A stretch of DNA of 42,784 nucleotides. It comes from Novosphingobium sp. (lineage in GTDB: Bacteria; Pseudomonadota; Alphaproteobacteria; Sphingomonadales; Sphingomonadaceae). The stretch lies in NCBI GenBank assembly GCA_004211435.1, contig SECS01000011.1, positions 1 to 42,784 on the forward strand, in the 5' to 3' direction. Both the position numbers and the translations under genes were made by a program. How positions within the stretch are numbered: the first letter of the stretch is position 1; the number at the start of each line of letters is the position of its first letter. Below the pieces are notes generated by a model. The model had not been told where the DNA came from, ran no database searches, and saw nothing but the letters and a program-made list of their open reading frames with translations. Positions 26,036 to 34,810 of this stretch are shown piece after piece.

Positions 26036-27274
26036 TCAGGCGTCTTCGAAAACCTTGGCCTCACCCTCCTCGAAGGTGAGCGGCAGGCCCTTGAGGCCCC
26101 AGGCGCCGTAGAACGGACGATGCCCGACCGTGCCTGCAAGCTTGGGATGCTTCATGCGCTGGGCGATCTGGTGGAGCGCCTCCTGAAGCTGCGCGCGCGC
26201 GATGTATTGACCGAGGCACATGTGCTTGCCGAGCGCAAAGGCGATCTGGCGCTTCTTGGGATCGATCGCGCGATCGGGGTCGAAGCGGTCGGGCTCGTCG
26301 TAGCTGCCGGGATCTCGGCCCGAGACGCTGAGCGGGAAGAACATCATCTGATCCTTGGGGAAGACGACGTCGCGATAGGTGATTTCCTGGTCGACGAAGC
26401 GCGCGACCGTGCTCGGGTTGAAATAGCGCAGCCCCTCTTCGATCACCTTGCGGCAATAGTCGTGATCCTGCGCACAACGTTCGTAGATCTCCGGATAGTC
26501 GAGCAAGGTGTACATCAGATAGGTCAGGACGTTCTTCGACGTGTCATAGCCGGCGAGGAAGAAGAACACGATGAGATCGGCGAGCTGCTGGTGCGTGACG
26601 TTACCGTCGTCGCTCGTGTTGATCAGCAGGTCGAGCAGATCCTCCTGCTTCTCGTGCGGATCAGCTCGGCGCTCGGCTATGATCCTCTCGACGTAGGCTT
26701 CGAGGCGCACCATGCCCGCCTGGATCCGCGGGAAGAGGTCGTCCTGATAGGAGTGCGCCAGGCCGATGACCTCGAGATCGTCGCGCAGCTGGGCGATGTC
26801 GTCCTGTGGCGCGCCGACCAGCGCGAACATGACCGAGATCGGGAAGTTCGCCGCGAATTCCTCGAAGTCGATGTTCTCGCGCGGCGCCCACTGATCGAGC
26901 AGCTTGGTGATGTTGGCACGCATCAGCGGGCGCAGTTCGTTGGCGTTGCGCGGGGTGAACTTGGCAGCAAAGGTGTCGCGCAGGAAGCGATGGGTTTCCG
27001 CCGGCAGCGCGATCATCTGCCGCTCGGTGAAATCGCCCCAGGGCGTGTTCTCCTGACCGAGCACCTTGACCACGTCGGCATAGGGCGCGCGCAGTTCCTC
27101 GCGGCCGAACAGGTCACGCATGGCCTGGTACTCGGTAATCACGATGCCCAGGTCCGTGCGCGCAAGGAAGGGGTGCTTGGCGCGCGCCTCGGCGAAATAG
27201 GGATAGGGATCTGCCGCCAGAGCCGGATTGGTATACTCGAGGTAAGGCAGGTCGAGCTCGCCCAGAGTCTGCAT
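26036..27274 (-). CDS. Cytochrome P450 (second paralogue)
   Basis: A 412-residue soluble P450. The I-helix motif AGYDT is at residues 241-245, ExxR is Glu280 and Arg283, and the heme ligand is Cys353 in FALGKHMCLG. It aligns with the P450 at 17794-19017 along its length, with near-identical blocks around the heme (KHMCLGQYIAR) and the I helix (AGYDTSKNVLTY), but has a 9-residue acidic C-terminal tail that the other lacks. GGAGAAGGA lies seven bases before the ATG. It is divergent from a TetR-family gene with a strong promoter between them, so TetR is its likely regulator. No redox-partner gene is adjacent. Confidence 0.96.
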   Translation of the reverse strand: MQTLGELDLPYLEYTNPALAADPYPYFAEARAKHPFLARTDLGIVITEYQAMRDLFGREELRAPYADVVKVLGQENTPWGDFTERQMIALPAETHRFLRDTFAAKFTPRNANELRPLMRANITKLLDQWAPRENIDFEEFAANFPISVMFALVGAPQDDIAQLRDDLEVIGLAHSYQDDLFPRIQAGMVRLEAYVERIIAERRADPHEKQEDLLDLLINTSDDGNVTHQQLADLIVFFFLAGYDTSKNVLTYLMYTLLDYPEIYERCAQDHDYCRKVIEEGLRYFNPSTVARFVDQEITYRDVVFPKDQMMFFPLSVSGRDPGSYDEPDRFDPDRAIDPKKRQIAFALGKHMCLGQYIARAQLQEALHQIAQRMKHPKLAGTVGHRPFYGAWGLKGLPLTFEEGEAKVFEDA

Positions 27275-27319
27275 TCGCGAATCCTTCTCCCAGCGCCTTC
27301 CGAGCGCTTGCTGACCAAC

Positions 27320-27347
27320 TTATTAGCATCGGGGCTGGCCATGTCAA
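27320..27347 (-). promoter_or_regulatory. Candidate promoter for the second P450 gene
   Basis: Read on the minus strand, a perfect TTGACA (27347-27342) is followed after 16 bases by TAATAA (27325-27320), about 45 bases before the P450 start. The -10 box is weak compared with the consensus. The region is shared with the divergent TetR gene, so repression by TetR here is plausible, although no convincing operator dyad was found. Confidence 0.5.
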
Positions 27348-27394
27348 TCTGAGGCGGCTAGGCAGGATCAAGGCTAACAGGAGATCGGTACGAC

Positions 27395-27973
27395 ATGGCG
27401 ACGCGCAGGATGGGACTGGAGAATTCCTCCTCGCGCACGGCGCTGATGGACGGCGTCGAAGCGGTGATGCGCGAGGACGGCTATGCCGCCCTCACCGCAC
27501 GCAGCGTGGCCGAACGTGCGGGCCTCAAGCACCAGCTCGTCTACTACTACTTCCAGACGATGGACGACCTGCTGATGGCGACATACCAGCGCCACATCGC
27601 CCGTGTGCAGGAGCAGATCGAGACGGCATTTCAGGATCCGCGGCCGCTGCATGCCTTCTGGGATGTCTGCTCGAACCCGCACGACGCGCGGCTCAACATG
27701 GAATTCATGGCCATGGCCAACCACAACGCCGCGATTCGCGCGGAGACGATCCGTTTCGGCGAGCACATTCGCCAGGTCGGGCTCGACCAAGTCGGCGCGC
27801 AGATCGAGACCTCGCCACATCGTGAGGAAGTATTCTCGCCGCGAGCAGTGACTCAGGCCATCGCGGCGATCGGCAGCACCGTCGGCATCGAGGGTGCACT
27901 GGGTATCGCCGGCGGCCACGACGAGACGCGCGCGATGGTCGCATGGTGGCTCGATCGGCTCGAGCCGGAGTGA
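27395..27973 (+). CDS. TetR/AcrR-family transcriptional regulator
   Basis: A 192-residue repressor-type protein. The N-terminal helix-turn-helix is seen in VMREDGYAALTARSVAERAGLKHQLVYYYF (residues about 24-53), ending in the TetR-typical YYYF segment, and the rest is a helical ligand-binding domain with no family assignment. It is divergent from the second P450 gene, a common arrangement in which the regulator senses the P450's substrate or product. A GGAG lies about eleven bases before the ATG, a long spacing. It converges with the HxlR gene, leaving four bases. Confidence 0.9.
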   Translation: MATRRMGLENSSSRTALMDGVEAVMREDGYAALTARSVAERAGLKHQLVYYYFQTMDDLLMATYQRHIARVQEQIETAFQDPRPLHAFWDVCSNPHDARLNMEFMAMANHNAAIRAETIRFGEHIRQVGLDQVGAQIETSPHREEVFSPRAVTQAIAAIGSTVGIEGALGIAGGHDETRAMVAWWLDRLEPE

Positions 27974-27977
27974 GCCC

Positions 27978-28493
27978 TTAGCGCTCGGGCTTCCAGCCCG
28001 GCAATTCGGCCGGCCCTGCGCAGGCCGCTTCGGCGCCGAGCGCCAAGCGATCCTGCCATTGCAATTCGTGCCAGCCGAGCACGCGGTCGTCGTGGCCGCG
28101 GATGGTGATCTGGCCGATCGGCCGGTGATCGCGCTTGTCGACGAGCACCGGGTTCGACGGCACGCCGAGCCCATGCTTCTCGCCCCACTGGCGCAGGGCG
28201 AGCATGGCCGGCAGCAAGTCCACGCCCTTCTCGGTCAGCCTGTATTCGACCTTCCGGCGATCCTCTGGGCACGGCTCGCGACGCATGATCTCGTGCTCGA
28301 CCAGTTTGGCCAGGCGGTTCGACAGGATGTTGCGGGCAATGCCGAGCACGCCGAGGAACTCCTCGAAATGGCAGACGCCATTGAAGGCGGCGCGCAGGAT
28401 CATGAACGACCAGCGCTCTCCCATCACTTCGAGAGCCAATGGCAGCCCGCAGGTGGCGCCGATTTCCTCCAGCGGTTCGCGCAATTTCGTCAT
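27978..28493 (-). CDS. HxlR-family winged-helix transcriptional regulator
   Basis: A 171-residue protein with an HxlR winged helix in the first 105 residues. GLPLALEVMGERWSFMILRAAF, then FEEFLGVLGIARNILSNRLAKL (recognition helix) and YRLTEKGVDLLPAMLALRQWGE follow the family pattern. Cys15 sits where HxlR/YodB-type regulators often carry a redox- or electrophile-sensing cysteine. The C-terminal 65 residues form an additional small domain. It is divergent from the CC_3452-type gene across a region with several palindromes, which are its likely operators. Confidence 0.9.
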   Translation of the reverse strand: MTKLREPLEEIGATCGLPLALEVMGERWSFMILRAAFNGVCHFEEFLGVLGIARNILSNRLAKLVEHEIMRREPCPEDRRKVEYRLTEKGVDLLPAMLALRQWGEKHGLGVPSNPVLVDKRDHRPIGQITIRGHDDRVLGWHELQWQDRLALGAEAACAGPAELPGWKPER

Positions 28494-28548
28494 CCAGCCA
28501 TCACCCTACTCGATTTCGCGCGCGATGCGCGACCCAAAATACATTTCT

Positions 28549-28591
28549 AGTTGCAACTTAAAACCTAATATCATAGGTTGCGAATCGCAAC
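28549..28591. promoter_or_regulatory. Nested palindromes, candidate HxlR operator
   Basis: Three dyads lie within 43 bases: AGTTGCAACT (28549-28558, perfect), AACCTA at 28562-28567 with TAGGTT at 28574-28579, and GTTGCGAATCGCAAC (28577-28591, perfect around the central A). Two share the GTTGC/GCAAC half-site. The region is AT-rich compared with its surroundings and lies between two divergent genes, one of which encodes a DNA-binding regulator, so it probably contains both promoters and the operator. Confidence 0.6.
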
Positions 28592-28609
28592 TGGTTTAGG
28601 GAACCTCCG

Positions 28610-28948
28610 ATGCGCACGAACTTGAAGGCACTGGCCGCGGCAGGCCTCGTCGCGGCGAAGCTGGCGCTTGTCGTCACGCTTGTCGGCCATCATCCGGTCG
28701 AGGCGGCAGCGCGTGGCGGCAGCAATGTCGTCTCGCTGACCAATCCGCTCGAAGCGCCACGCCAGGCGATCGTCGGAGGCGTCCTGTGGAAATGCGCGGG
28801 TTCGAACTGCGCCGCGCCGGCCGACGGCTCGCGACCGGTGCTGGTCTGCCAGCGCGTCGCCAAGACTTTCGGGCCGATCGCCCGCTTCACCTCGCCCGCG
28901 GGCGAGCTCTCGAGCGAAGATCTGTCACGCTGTAACGGCCAGAGCTGA
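28610..28948 (+). CDS. CC_3452-type small exported protein
   Basis: A 112-residue protein with a signal sequence (about 30 residues, hydrophobic AGLVAAKLALVVTLVG, ending near VEAAA). The mature part contains the pattern WKCAGSNCAAP, then RPVLVCQRVAKTFGPIARFTS and ends LSRCNGQS, with four cysteines that probably form two disulfides in the periplasm. This layout matches the CC_3452 family of small uncharacterised alphaproteobacterial proteins. Function is unknown. It is divergent from an HxlR regulator that may control it, and is followed by an intrinsic terminator, so it is monocistronic. Confidence 0.78.
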   Translation: MRTNLKALAAAGLVAAKLALVVTLVGHHPVEAAARGGSNVVSLTNPLEAPRQAIVGGVLWKCAGSNCAAPADGSRPVLVCQRVAKTFGPIARFTSPAGELSSEDLSRCNGQS

Positions 28949-28999
28949 TCCCCCAATCGGGACGGTCGCCCCCTCGCCGTTCCGAGCCCCGGCTCTGGT

Positions 29000-29026
29000 A
29001 AGGCCCCCGCCTCGCGGGGGCCTTTT
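29000..29026 (+). terminator. Intrinsic terminator
   Basis: AAGGCCCCCGC (29000-29010) pairs perfectly with GCGGGGGCCTT (29014-29024) around a three-base CTC loop and is followed by a T run. It terminates the CC_3452-type gene. Confidence 0.88.
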
Positions 29027-29044
29027 CGTATCAAGCCCGAAAAA

Positions 29045-29668
29045 TCAGGCGATCAGGCCCCGCGCGCGCAGGTCGGCGGCGAGCGTTTCGGCGTCGTGGA
29101 AGTGGTGCGCCTGCCAGCCACAGGCGCGGGCGCTCTCGATGTTGTCGCGGTTGTCGTCGATGAACAGCATGGCTTCAGGCGCATGGCCGAAGCGCCTGGC
29201 GGCAAGCGCGTAGATCGCGGGATCGGGCTTGACCAGCTTCTCGACGCCCGAGACGACGACGTCGCGGAAGCGGTCGAACACCGGCTGGGTCGGACGGAAC
29301 ACCTGCCAGAACTCGTCGCCGAAATTGGTGATGGCATAGAGCGGCACGCCTGCCGCATCGAGCGCCTCGACCAGTTCGAGACTGCCGGGCACGGGGCCGG
29401 GAATGGTCTCGTTGAAACGCTGGGTATAGGCCTGGATCAGATGACCGTGATCGGGGAACAGCGCGGTGCGCTCGGCCGCCATGTCGGCGAGCAGGCGACC
29501 GGCGTCATGCTCGAAGTGCCATTCGACGGTGACGACGTTCGCGAGGAACCAGTCGAGCTCCGCCGGATCATCGATCAGCTTCTCGAACAGGCAGCGCAGT
29601 TCCCACTGGAACAGCACCTTGCCGACGTCGAAGACGACGGCTTCGATCGGTCCGCTCGATAGGGTCAT
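29045..29668 (-). CDS. HAD-superfamily hydrolase (subfamily IA, YihX-like)
   Basis: A 207-residue haloacid-dehalogenase-fold hydrolase. Motif I is VVFDVGKVL with the nucleophilic Asp (the second acid replaced by Gly, as in YihX and epoxide-hydrolase-associated members). Motif II is the Thr of AITNFGDEFW, motif III includes Lys in KLVKPDPAIY, and motif IV is FIDDNRDNI. The cap is a small helical domain between about residues 15 and 85. It probably removes phosphate from a small metabolite. The ATG at 29668 is chosen because it directly precedes the domain; the frame is open to 29725. Confidence 0.88.
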   Translation of the reverse strand: MTLSSGPIEAVVFDVGKVLFQWELRCLFEKLIDDPAELDWFLANVVTVEWHFEHDAGRLLADMAAERTALFPDHGHLIQAYTQRFNETIPGPVPGSLELVEALDAAGVPLYAITNFGDEFWQVFRPTQPVFDRFRDVVVSGVEKLVKPDPAIYALAARRFGHAPEAMLFIDDNRDNIESARACGWQAHHFHDAETLAADLRARGLIA

Positions 29669-29819
29669 GCCCGAGATCCCCGATTGTCTTCCCGGTCCGG
29701 AAGCGGCACCAGCCCGCTCCCCCACCTCGCCGCCCGACGTGCCGGGGCCGCGAAATGGGGAAGCGGGCTGGAACTATGCGAGGTCTAAGGCGAAGCCCCC
29801 GACCGTCAGCATCAATGGA

Positions 29820-29945
29820 TCAGCCCTGACGCGCCTTGAAGCGGCGGTTGGTCTTGTTGATCACATAGGTGCGGCCACGACGGCGAATCACGCGGTTGTC
29901 CCGGTGGCGGTCCTTGAGCGACTTGAGGCTGTTGCGAATCTTCAT
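29820..29945 (-). CDS. rpmJ: 50S ribosomal protein bL36 (zinc-free form)
   Basis: A 41-residue protein that begins [20 protein letters not shown] and continues through [20 protein letters not shown]. It is the bL36 type that lacks the CCHC zinc ribbon, which is the standard form in alphaproteobacteria and corresponds to YkgO-type paralogues elsewhere. The ATG at 29945 is preceded by GGAAGAGA. The longer open frame upstream is not conserved. It is transcribed toward the HAD gene. Confidence 0.95.
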   Translation of the reverse strand: MKIRNSLKSLKDRHRDNRVIRRRGRTYVINKTNRRFKARQG

Positions 29946-30127
29946 GACTATCTCTTCCAAGGGCGCGTACCGCCCGAAAATCGAAGCCGGGCCGTTAGGG
30001 GGCGAATCGCTCGAAGTCAAGCCGGGGACCGTGCTGCGAACGCATTTGCGGCTGTTCATTCGCGGGCAAGCGGGAAAGGCCTAGCGCCGGTTTCCGGGGA
30101 AGGCGATGCCCGCTTGTTGGAGCTTCT

Positions 30128-30853
30128 ATGCGCGATCGATCGATATTTGCCCTCCTCGCCGTCCTGGCCGCTGCCGCCGCTCCGGCCACGGCCATGGCGC
30201 GCCCCGGCGGCTGGGACGGACCGAGCTGGGGTGACTCGCGCTGGGACAGGCCCGGCTGGCAAGACAACCGCTCCTCTGCGCGGAGACTCGAAAGCCGTCG
30301 CAGCGATGAAGGTCGAGTCCAGGTCGCGCGCTTCGTCGCCGAGGGCGATACCGCGCAGGCGCTTGGCCACGGCGCGATCGCCGTCGCCTCTGGCACCGAG
30401 GGCCAAGACTACGTGCCGCAGGGCAACCGCGCCGCCTATGAGGCCGCGGTCGTCGATCAGCTCGTCCACGCCGGCTACGAGACTGCAAAGGCCAGCCAGA
30501 CCGACGGCCAACTCGCCGAGCTCACCGTTACCCGCACCGTGATCCAGCCGGCCGAGGCCAAGCGCAACCCGGTCAGCGGCGAGGCGGCGGTCTCGGTCGG
30601 CAACCGCGGCACGGCCTATGGCCTCGCGGTCAACGTCGACTTTACCAAGCCGCTGCCGCCGCTGGTCTCGACCCGGCTCGAAGCCCGCATCCGCGACCGC
30701 GCGACCAACACCGTGCTCTGGGAGGGCCGCGCCGAAGTCGCCTCGCGCGAGGGCGCCGACGGCTGGGGCGAGCAGGAGATCGCCGCGCGCCTCGCCGAAG
30801 CGCTGTTCGACGGATTTCCGCGCGCAAGCGATTCGCCCCGGCTTGGTGGATGA
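30128..30853 (+). CDS. Exported DUF4136-like protein
   Basis: A 241-residue protein with a signal peptide (MRDRSIFALLAVLAAAAAPATAMA) followed by a Trp/Asp/Arg/Gly-rich linker and a domain with VARFVAEGDTAQALGHGAIAV, AYEAAVVDQLVHAGYE, TVTRTVIQ and VLWEGRAEVASREGA. This strand-helix pattern, ending ALFDGFP, matches the DUF4136 type of envelope proteins and is shared with the next gene. It has no lipobox. GGAG lies five bases before the ATG. It is the first of three consecutive genes and appears to be periplasmic; its function is unknown. Confidence 0.8.
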   Translation: MRDRSIFALLAVLAAAAAPATAMARPGGWDGPSWGDSRWDRPGWQDNRSSARRLESRRSDEGRVQVARFVAEGDTAQALGHGAIAVASGTEGQDYVPQGNRAAYEAAVVDQLVHAGYETAKASQTDGQLAELTVTRTVIQPAEAKRNPVSGEAAVSVGNRGTAYGLAVNVDFTKPLPPLVSTRLEARIRDRATNTVLWEGRAEVASREGADGWGEQEIAARLAEALFDGFPRASDSPRLGG

Positions 30854-30915
30854 GGGCTCGGAGGATGAGCCCGCTCTTGCGCTCGCGCGCCGCAGGCCGC
30901 ACATCTGACACCGTG

Positions 30916-31506
30916 ATGACCAAGCCGCTCAGCCTCGCCGCTCTCCTCGCGCTCGCCCTCACCGGCTGCGTCGCGCCGGTCGGCCCGGTCGAAGTGACGC
31001 GCTTCGTCGCACCGAACGGCCCCGGCCTGGCGCGCGGCACGATCGCGGTCGAGCCCGCGCCGGGCATGGTGGCCGACAGTCTCGAATGGCGGACCTATGC
31101 GGCCGCAGTCGGGCGGCAACTGGCCCTGCTCGGCTATGGCGAACAGGCTCCCGGTGGTGGCATGCAGGTGGCGCTCGTCCGGCTCCAGCGGCAGACCTAT
31201 CGCCCCGAGCGTAGCCGCGGCCCGGTCTCGGTCGGGGTCGGCGGTTCGGCCGGCAGCTACGGCTCGGGCGTCGGGCTCGGCATTGGTTTCGATCTCTCGG
31301 GCCCACCTGCCGACGTGGTCGAGACCGAGCTTGCGGTGACGATCAAGGACCGCGTCAGCGGCCAGTCGCTGTGGGAAGGCCGCGCGGCTTTCACGGTCAC
31401 GGCCAAGTCACCGCTTGCCAACAGCCAGCTCGGCGCGGCGAAGATGAGCGAAGCGCTGTTCAAGGGCTTTCCCGGCCGCTCGGGCGAAACTATCCAGGTG
31501 AAATGA
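30916..31506 (+). CDS. DUF4136-like lipoprotein
   Basis: A 196-residue lipoprotein: [18 protein letters not shown] is a lipoprotein signal with the lipobox cysteine at residue 18. The domain repeats the pattern of the preceding gene ([56 protein letters not shown]), so the two are divergent duplicates, this one with a Gly/Ser-rich insert ([19 protein letters not shown]). The frame is open to an ATG at 30850 that overlaps the stop of the preceding gene; 30916 is preferred because of the lipoprotein signal. Its stop overlaps the M14 gene by four bases. Confidence 0.82.
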   Translation: MTKPLSLAALLALALTGCVAPVGPVEVTRFVAPNGPGLARGTIAVEPAPGMVADSLEWRTYAAAVGRQLALLGYGEQAPGGGMQVALVRLQRQTYRPERSRGPVSVGVGGSAGSYGSGVGLGIGFDLSGPPADVVETELAVTIKDRVSGQSLWEGRAAFTVTAKSPLANSQLGAAKMSEALFKGFPGRSGETIQVK

Positions 31507-32636
31507 CCGACATCCAGATCACCAGCGCGTTCGATTCCGGCAACATCGAGGTCGTCCAGATCTCGGGTGCCAAGGCGGTGCTGAACATCCGCCGCGACCA
31601 GGATTCGGATTTCTTCCAGTGGTTTCACTTCCGCGTCAGCGGCGGCAAGGGGCGTGAACTCCAGCTCCGCCTCTCGGGCTTGGCCGAGGCCGCCTATCCG
31701 ATGGGCTGGCCCGGCTATCGCGCGGCGGTCTCCGAAGACCGGCTCTACTGGGGCCGTGCCGAAACGACCTGGGACGAAAAGCTCGACGGCGGCACCCTGA
31801 CGATCCGCTACACGCCCGGCTCCGACGTCTGCTGGTTCGCCTATTTCGCGCCCTATTCGATGGAGCGGCACCACGACCTCGTCGCCGAGGCCGCGGCGAG
31901 CGAGGGCGTCGACTATCGCTGCCTCGGCACCAGCCTCGACGGCCAGCCGATCGACTGCCTCGAAATGGGCGAAGGCTCGACGCAGGTCTGGCTCTACGCG
32001 CGCCAGCACCCCGGCGAATCGATGGCCGAATGGTGGATGGAAGGCGCGCTGGAAGCCCTGACCGATCCGGCCGATCCCGTCGGTCGCCTGCTGCGCAACA
32101 AGTGCCGGCTCCATGTCGTGCCCAATGCCAATCCCGACGGCTCGCGCCGCGGCCACCTGCGCACCAATGCGGCGGGCGTGAACCTCAACCGCGAATGGGA
32201 CAACCCGACCGCCGAGCGCGCGCCCGAAGTGGTCGCGCTGCTGCAGGCGATGGATGCCAGCGGCGTCGATTTCTCGATGGACGTCCACGGCGACGAAGCG
32301 ATTCCCGCGGTGTTCCTCGCTGGCTTCGAGGGGATACCCTCGATCAAGGAAGAGCAGCTTGCGGGCTATCACCGCTATCGCGAGCTCCTGACACGGCGCA
32401 CGCCCGACTTCCAGATGAAGCGCGGCTATCCGGTGACCCCGCCGGGCCGCGCCAACCTGGCCATGTCGACCAACCAGGTCGCCCACCGCTTCGGCGCCGT
32501 GGCGATGACCCTGGAAATGCCGTTCAAGGACAACGACGACCTGCCCGATCCCGCCCAGGGCTGGAGCCCCGAGCGCAGCCGCCTGCTGGGCCGCGAATGC
32601 CTGGCCGCGCTCGTCGAATGGCTCGAAACGCGCTGA
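31503..32636 (+). CDS. M14 zinc carboxypeptidase, cytosolic (CCP-like) subfamily
   Basis: A 377-residue enzyme with an N-terminal beta domain (about residues 1-130) and an M14 catalytic domain. Zinc ligands are His169 and Glu172 in ARQHPGES and His262 in MDVHGDE; NLNR contains Asn229-Arg230 for the substrate carboxylate, and Glu338 in LEMPF is the general base. The N-terminal domain and HPGE motif place it with cytosolic carboxypeptidases, the family whose eukaryotic members remove glutamates from tubulin. It has no signal peptide, so it should be cytosolic. The bacterial substrate is unknown. The ATG overlaps the preceding stop (ATGA), so it is coupled to the DUF4136-like lipoprotein. Confidence 0.9.
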   Translation: MTDIQITSAFDSGNIEVVQISGAKAVLNIRRDQDSDFFQWFHFRVSGGKGRELQLRLSGLAEAAYPMGWPGYRAAVSEDRLYWGRAETTWDEKLDGGTLTIRYTPGSDVCWFAYFAPYSMERHHDLVAEAAASEGVDYRCLGTSLDGQPIDCLEMGEGSTQVWLYARQHPGESMAEWWMEGALEALTDPADPVGRLLRNKCRLHVVPNANPDGSRRGHLRTNAAGVNLNREWDNPTAERAPEVVALLQAMDASGVDFSMDVHGDEAIPAVFLAGFEGIPSIKEEQLAGYHRYRELLTRRTPDFQMKRGYPVTPPGRANLAMSTNQVAHRFGAVAMTLEMPFKDNDDLPDPAQGWSPERSRLLGRECLAALVEWLETR

Positions 32637-32654
32637 GCCCGCGGGGTCTGCGCG

Positions 32655-33326
32655 TCAGACCTTCTTGGCGAACCAGATGGTGTGCTTGGGACCCTTGCCA
32701 TTGTCGCGGGCGCGAACGAACACTTCCGACACCTCGAACCCGACATCGGCCAGCCGGCGCGTGAACTTGGGATCGGCCTGTGCGGACCAAATGGCGAGGA
32801 TGCCACCCGGCGTAAGCGCCTGCTTCGCCGCCTTAAGTCCGCGGCGCGAATAGATCCGGTCGTTGGCCTCGCGCGTGATGCCGTCGGGCCCATTATCGAC
32901 ATCGAGCAGGATTGCGTCGTAGTCCTCGTCGCCCCCGTCGATGATCAGCGCGACGTCGGCCTGGAGCAAGGTCACGCGCGGATCGTCGAGGCAGCCGGCG
33001 GTGAGTTCGGCCATCGGCCCGCGCGCCCACTGGATGATCTCGGGGACGATCTCGGCCACCGTCGCGCGCGCGCCGGTATCGAGCACTTCGAGGGCGGCGC
33101 GCAGGGTGAAGCCCATGCCGTAGCCGCCGATCAGCAGGTGCGGCGACTTGCGCCCGCCCAGCCGCTCGATCGTCATCGTCGCGAGCGCCTTTTCCGAGCC
33201 GCTCATGCGCGTGGACATAAGGTCCGAGCGCTGCAGCGTGATCATGAAGTCGCGGCCGTGGCTGTAGAGCTGCAGCTCTTCGCCATCGGGCACCCGCGCG
33301 GTACCGAGCAGTTCACGGATAAGCAT
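32655..33326 (-). CDS. Spermidine synthase-like methyltransferase-fold protein
   Basis: A 223-residue Rossmann-fold protein. LLIGGYGMGFTLRAAL (about residues 60-75) is the nucleotide-binding loop typical of polyamine synthase relatives, VAEIVPEII supplies the acidic residue, and AILLDVDNGPDGI corresponds to the motif around the catalytic Asp. The family includes spermidine synthases and uncharacterised SAM-dependent proteins, and the DVDNGPDG segment is typical of the latter spermine/spermidine synthase-like group. The start at 33326 (MLIRELLGTA) removes an unlikely nine-residue upstream extension. It is convergent with the M14 carboxypeptidase gene. Confidence 0.8.
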   Translation of the reverse strand: MLIRELLGTARVPDGEELQLYSHGRDFMITLQRSDLMSTRMSGSEKALATMTIERLGGRKSPHLLIGGYGMGFTLRAALEVLDTGARATVAEIVPEIIQWARGPMAELTAGCLDDPRVTLLQADVALIIDGGDEDYDAILLDVDNGPDGITREANDRIYSRRGLKAAKQALTPGGILAIWSAQADPKFTRRLADVGFEVSEVFVRARDNGKGPKHTIWFAKKV

Positions 33327-33369
33327 GGCGGCGCTGATACACGCCCCGGGCAAGGAGGCAAAGGCTGCG

Positions 33370-34659
33370 CTAGTCGGCCTGCGGCACCCGCACGCAGACC
33401 GTCAGGCCGCCCGCGGCCGCGGGCACGAACGACAGTTCGCCGCCGAAGCGGCGCAGTAGGAGGTGCGCGGTCGGGATTCCCAGGCCGAAGCCTGCGGTCG
33501 TGCGGCGACGCGCATCGTCGAGCCGGAAGAACGGCGCGAGCACGTCCTCGAAATGATCGGGCGGGATGCCGGGGCCATCGTCGCTGATCGCGATGATCCA
33601 GTCACGGCCGTCGCGGTCGATCACCACCTCGGCCTGATCGGCGAAGCGGCTGGCGTTCTCGATCAGCGCGCGCAGCGCGAGCAGCAGCGGCTCGCGATAG
33701 GTGCGCAGCTGCGCGTGATGCGGAACGGCCAGCCGCACTCTGTCGCCATAAGGCGCGACGAGGTCCCGCACCGCCGCGCCGAGATCGACCAGTTCGGGCT
33801 CGGCGGTCAGGTGCTGCGCGCGGAGGAACTGCTGGAGCGACTGCAGCAACGCTTCCATTTCGTCGGCGCTGTCCTCGACGATCTCGCGGATTTCGGTATC
33901 GGCGATGAGTCCGGCGGCGACCTTCTGCCGCGCGAGCGGCGTGCGCAGGTCGTGGCTGATCGCCTCGAACGACTTGGCCTGATCCTCCATCAGCTTGGCG
34001 ATGCGGTCCTGCATCTCGTTCATCGCGTGGGCAAGATCACGCAGGTCGGCCGGACCGTTCTCGCGAATGGTCACCCGGCGTCCCTGGCCGATCGCCTCGG
34101 CGGCTTCGGACATGCGGCGCAGCGGCTGAGTCAGCAGGCGGATCGCGATCAGCCCGACACCGAGGCAGGCCGCAAAGGTCAGCAACGTCATGATCATGGC
34201 GCTCAGCGCGATCGGCCACATCGTCGATATGTCATGCGACTGGAAGTTGAGCCAGGACCCGTCGGCCACCTGCATAGAGCCGACGAGATGCTGTCGCCCG
34301 CCACGCTCGCGCAGCAGCGCCAGGTGCAGCGGACGCTTTGCCAGGCCCGGCTCCCAGGCGATGATCTGCCGCGTGATCGGCGCGAGCGATTCCTGCGAAT
34401 GCGTCACGTTCGGGCGCGCGGCGACGGCAATCCGCAGATGTCGAGATGTCATGATCGCAGCAGCCAGTGTGCCGTCGCGCAGATAGACGCGGTCGCTCAC
34501 CACCAGCAGTTCGGCGATGCGGCGCGCGTGGTCCTCTCGCAGGGTCTGCTTATCGATCGCCTGGTAGAACAGCAGGCTGCCAACAAGCTGGATCACGCCG
34601 ACGACAAGAAGGAGCAGCGCTGCATATGCTGACAGCCGCCTAGGTTGCAGCCTGGCCAA
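33370..34659 (-). CDS. Orphan membrane sensor histidine kinase (EnvZ-like)
   Basis: A protein of about 429 residues with an N-terminal transmembrane helix (YAALLLLVVGVIQLVGSLLF), a periplasmic sensor segment of about 130 residues, a second helix (IALSAMIMTLLTFAACLGV), a HAMP linker (LLTQPLRRMSEAAEAIGQG), the H-box SFEAISHDLRTPLAR, and an ATPase domain with N-box ALIENASRFA, DDGPGIP and GFGLGI. The TTG at 34659 is chosen because GGGAGAGGAAG lies eight bases upstream and the membrane segment follows; a GTG at 34770 would add 37 basic residues. No response regulator is adjacent, so its partner must be encoded elsewhere. It is divergent from rarA. Confidence 0.88.
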   Translation of the reverse strand: MARLQPRRLSAYAALLLLVVGVIQLVGSLLFYQAIDKQTLREDHARRIAELLVVSDRVYLRDGTLAAAIMTSRHLRIAVAARPNVTHSQESLAPITRQIIAWEPGLAKRPLHLALLRERGGRQHLVGSMQVADGSWLNFQSHDISTMWPIALSAMIMTLLTFAACLGVGLIAIRLLTQPLRRMSEAAEAIGQGRRVTIRENGPADLRDLAHAMNEMQDRIAKLMEDQAKSFEAISHDLRTPLARQKVAAGLIADTEIREIVEDSADEMEALLQSLQQFLRAQHLTAEPELVDLGAAVRDLVAPYGDRVRLAVPHHAQLRTYREPLLLALRALIENASRFADQAEVVIDRDGRDWIIAISDDGPGIPPDHFEDVLAPFFRLDDARRRTTAGFGLGIPTAHLLLRRFGGELSFVPAAAGGLTVCVRVPQAD

Positions 34660-34810
34660 TCGCTTTGCTTCCTCTCCCAACGCCCGTCCGGCTCTCTTCC
34701 GGCGCGCCTGCTTCGTCAATCGCGCCGTACGCGCAGCAACGATTTGACACAGGAGTGCAGCATAGCACACGAGCGGTGCAAAGCCCCGCGATTGTTCCTA
34801 GATAGGCGCC

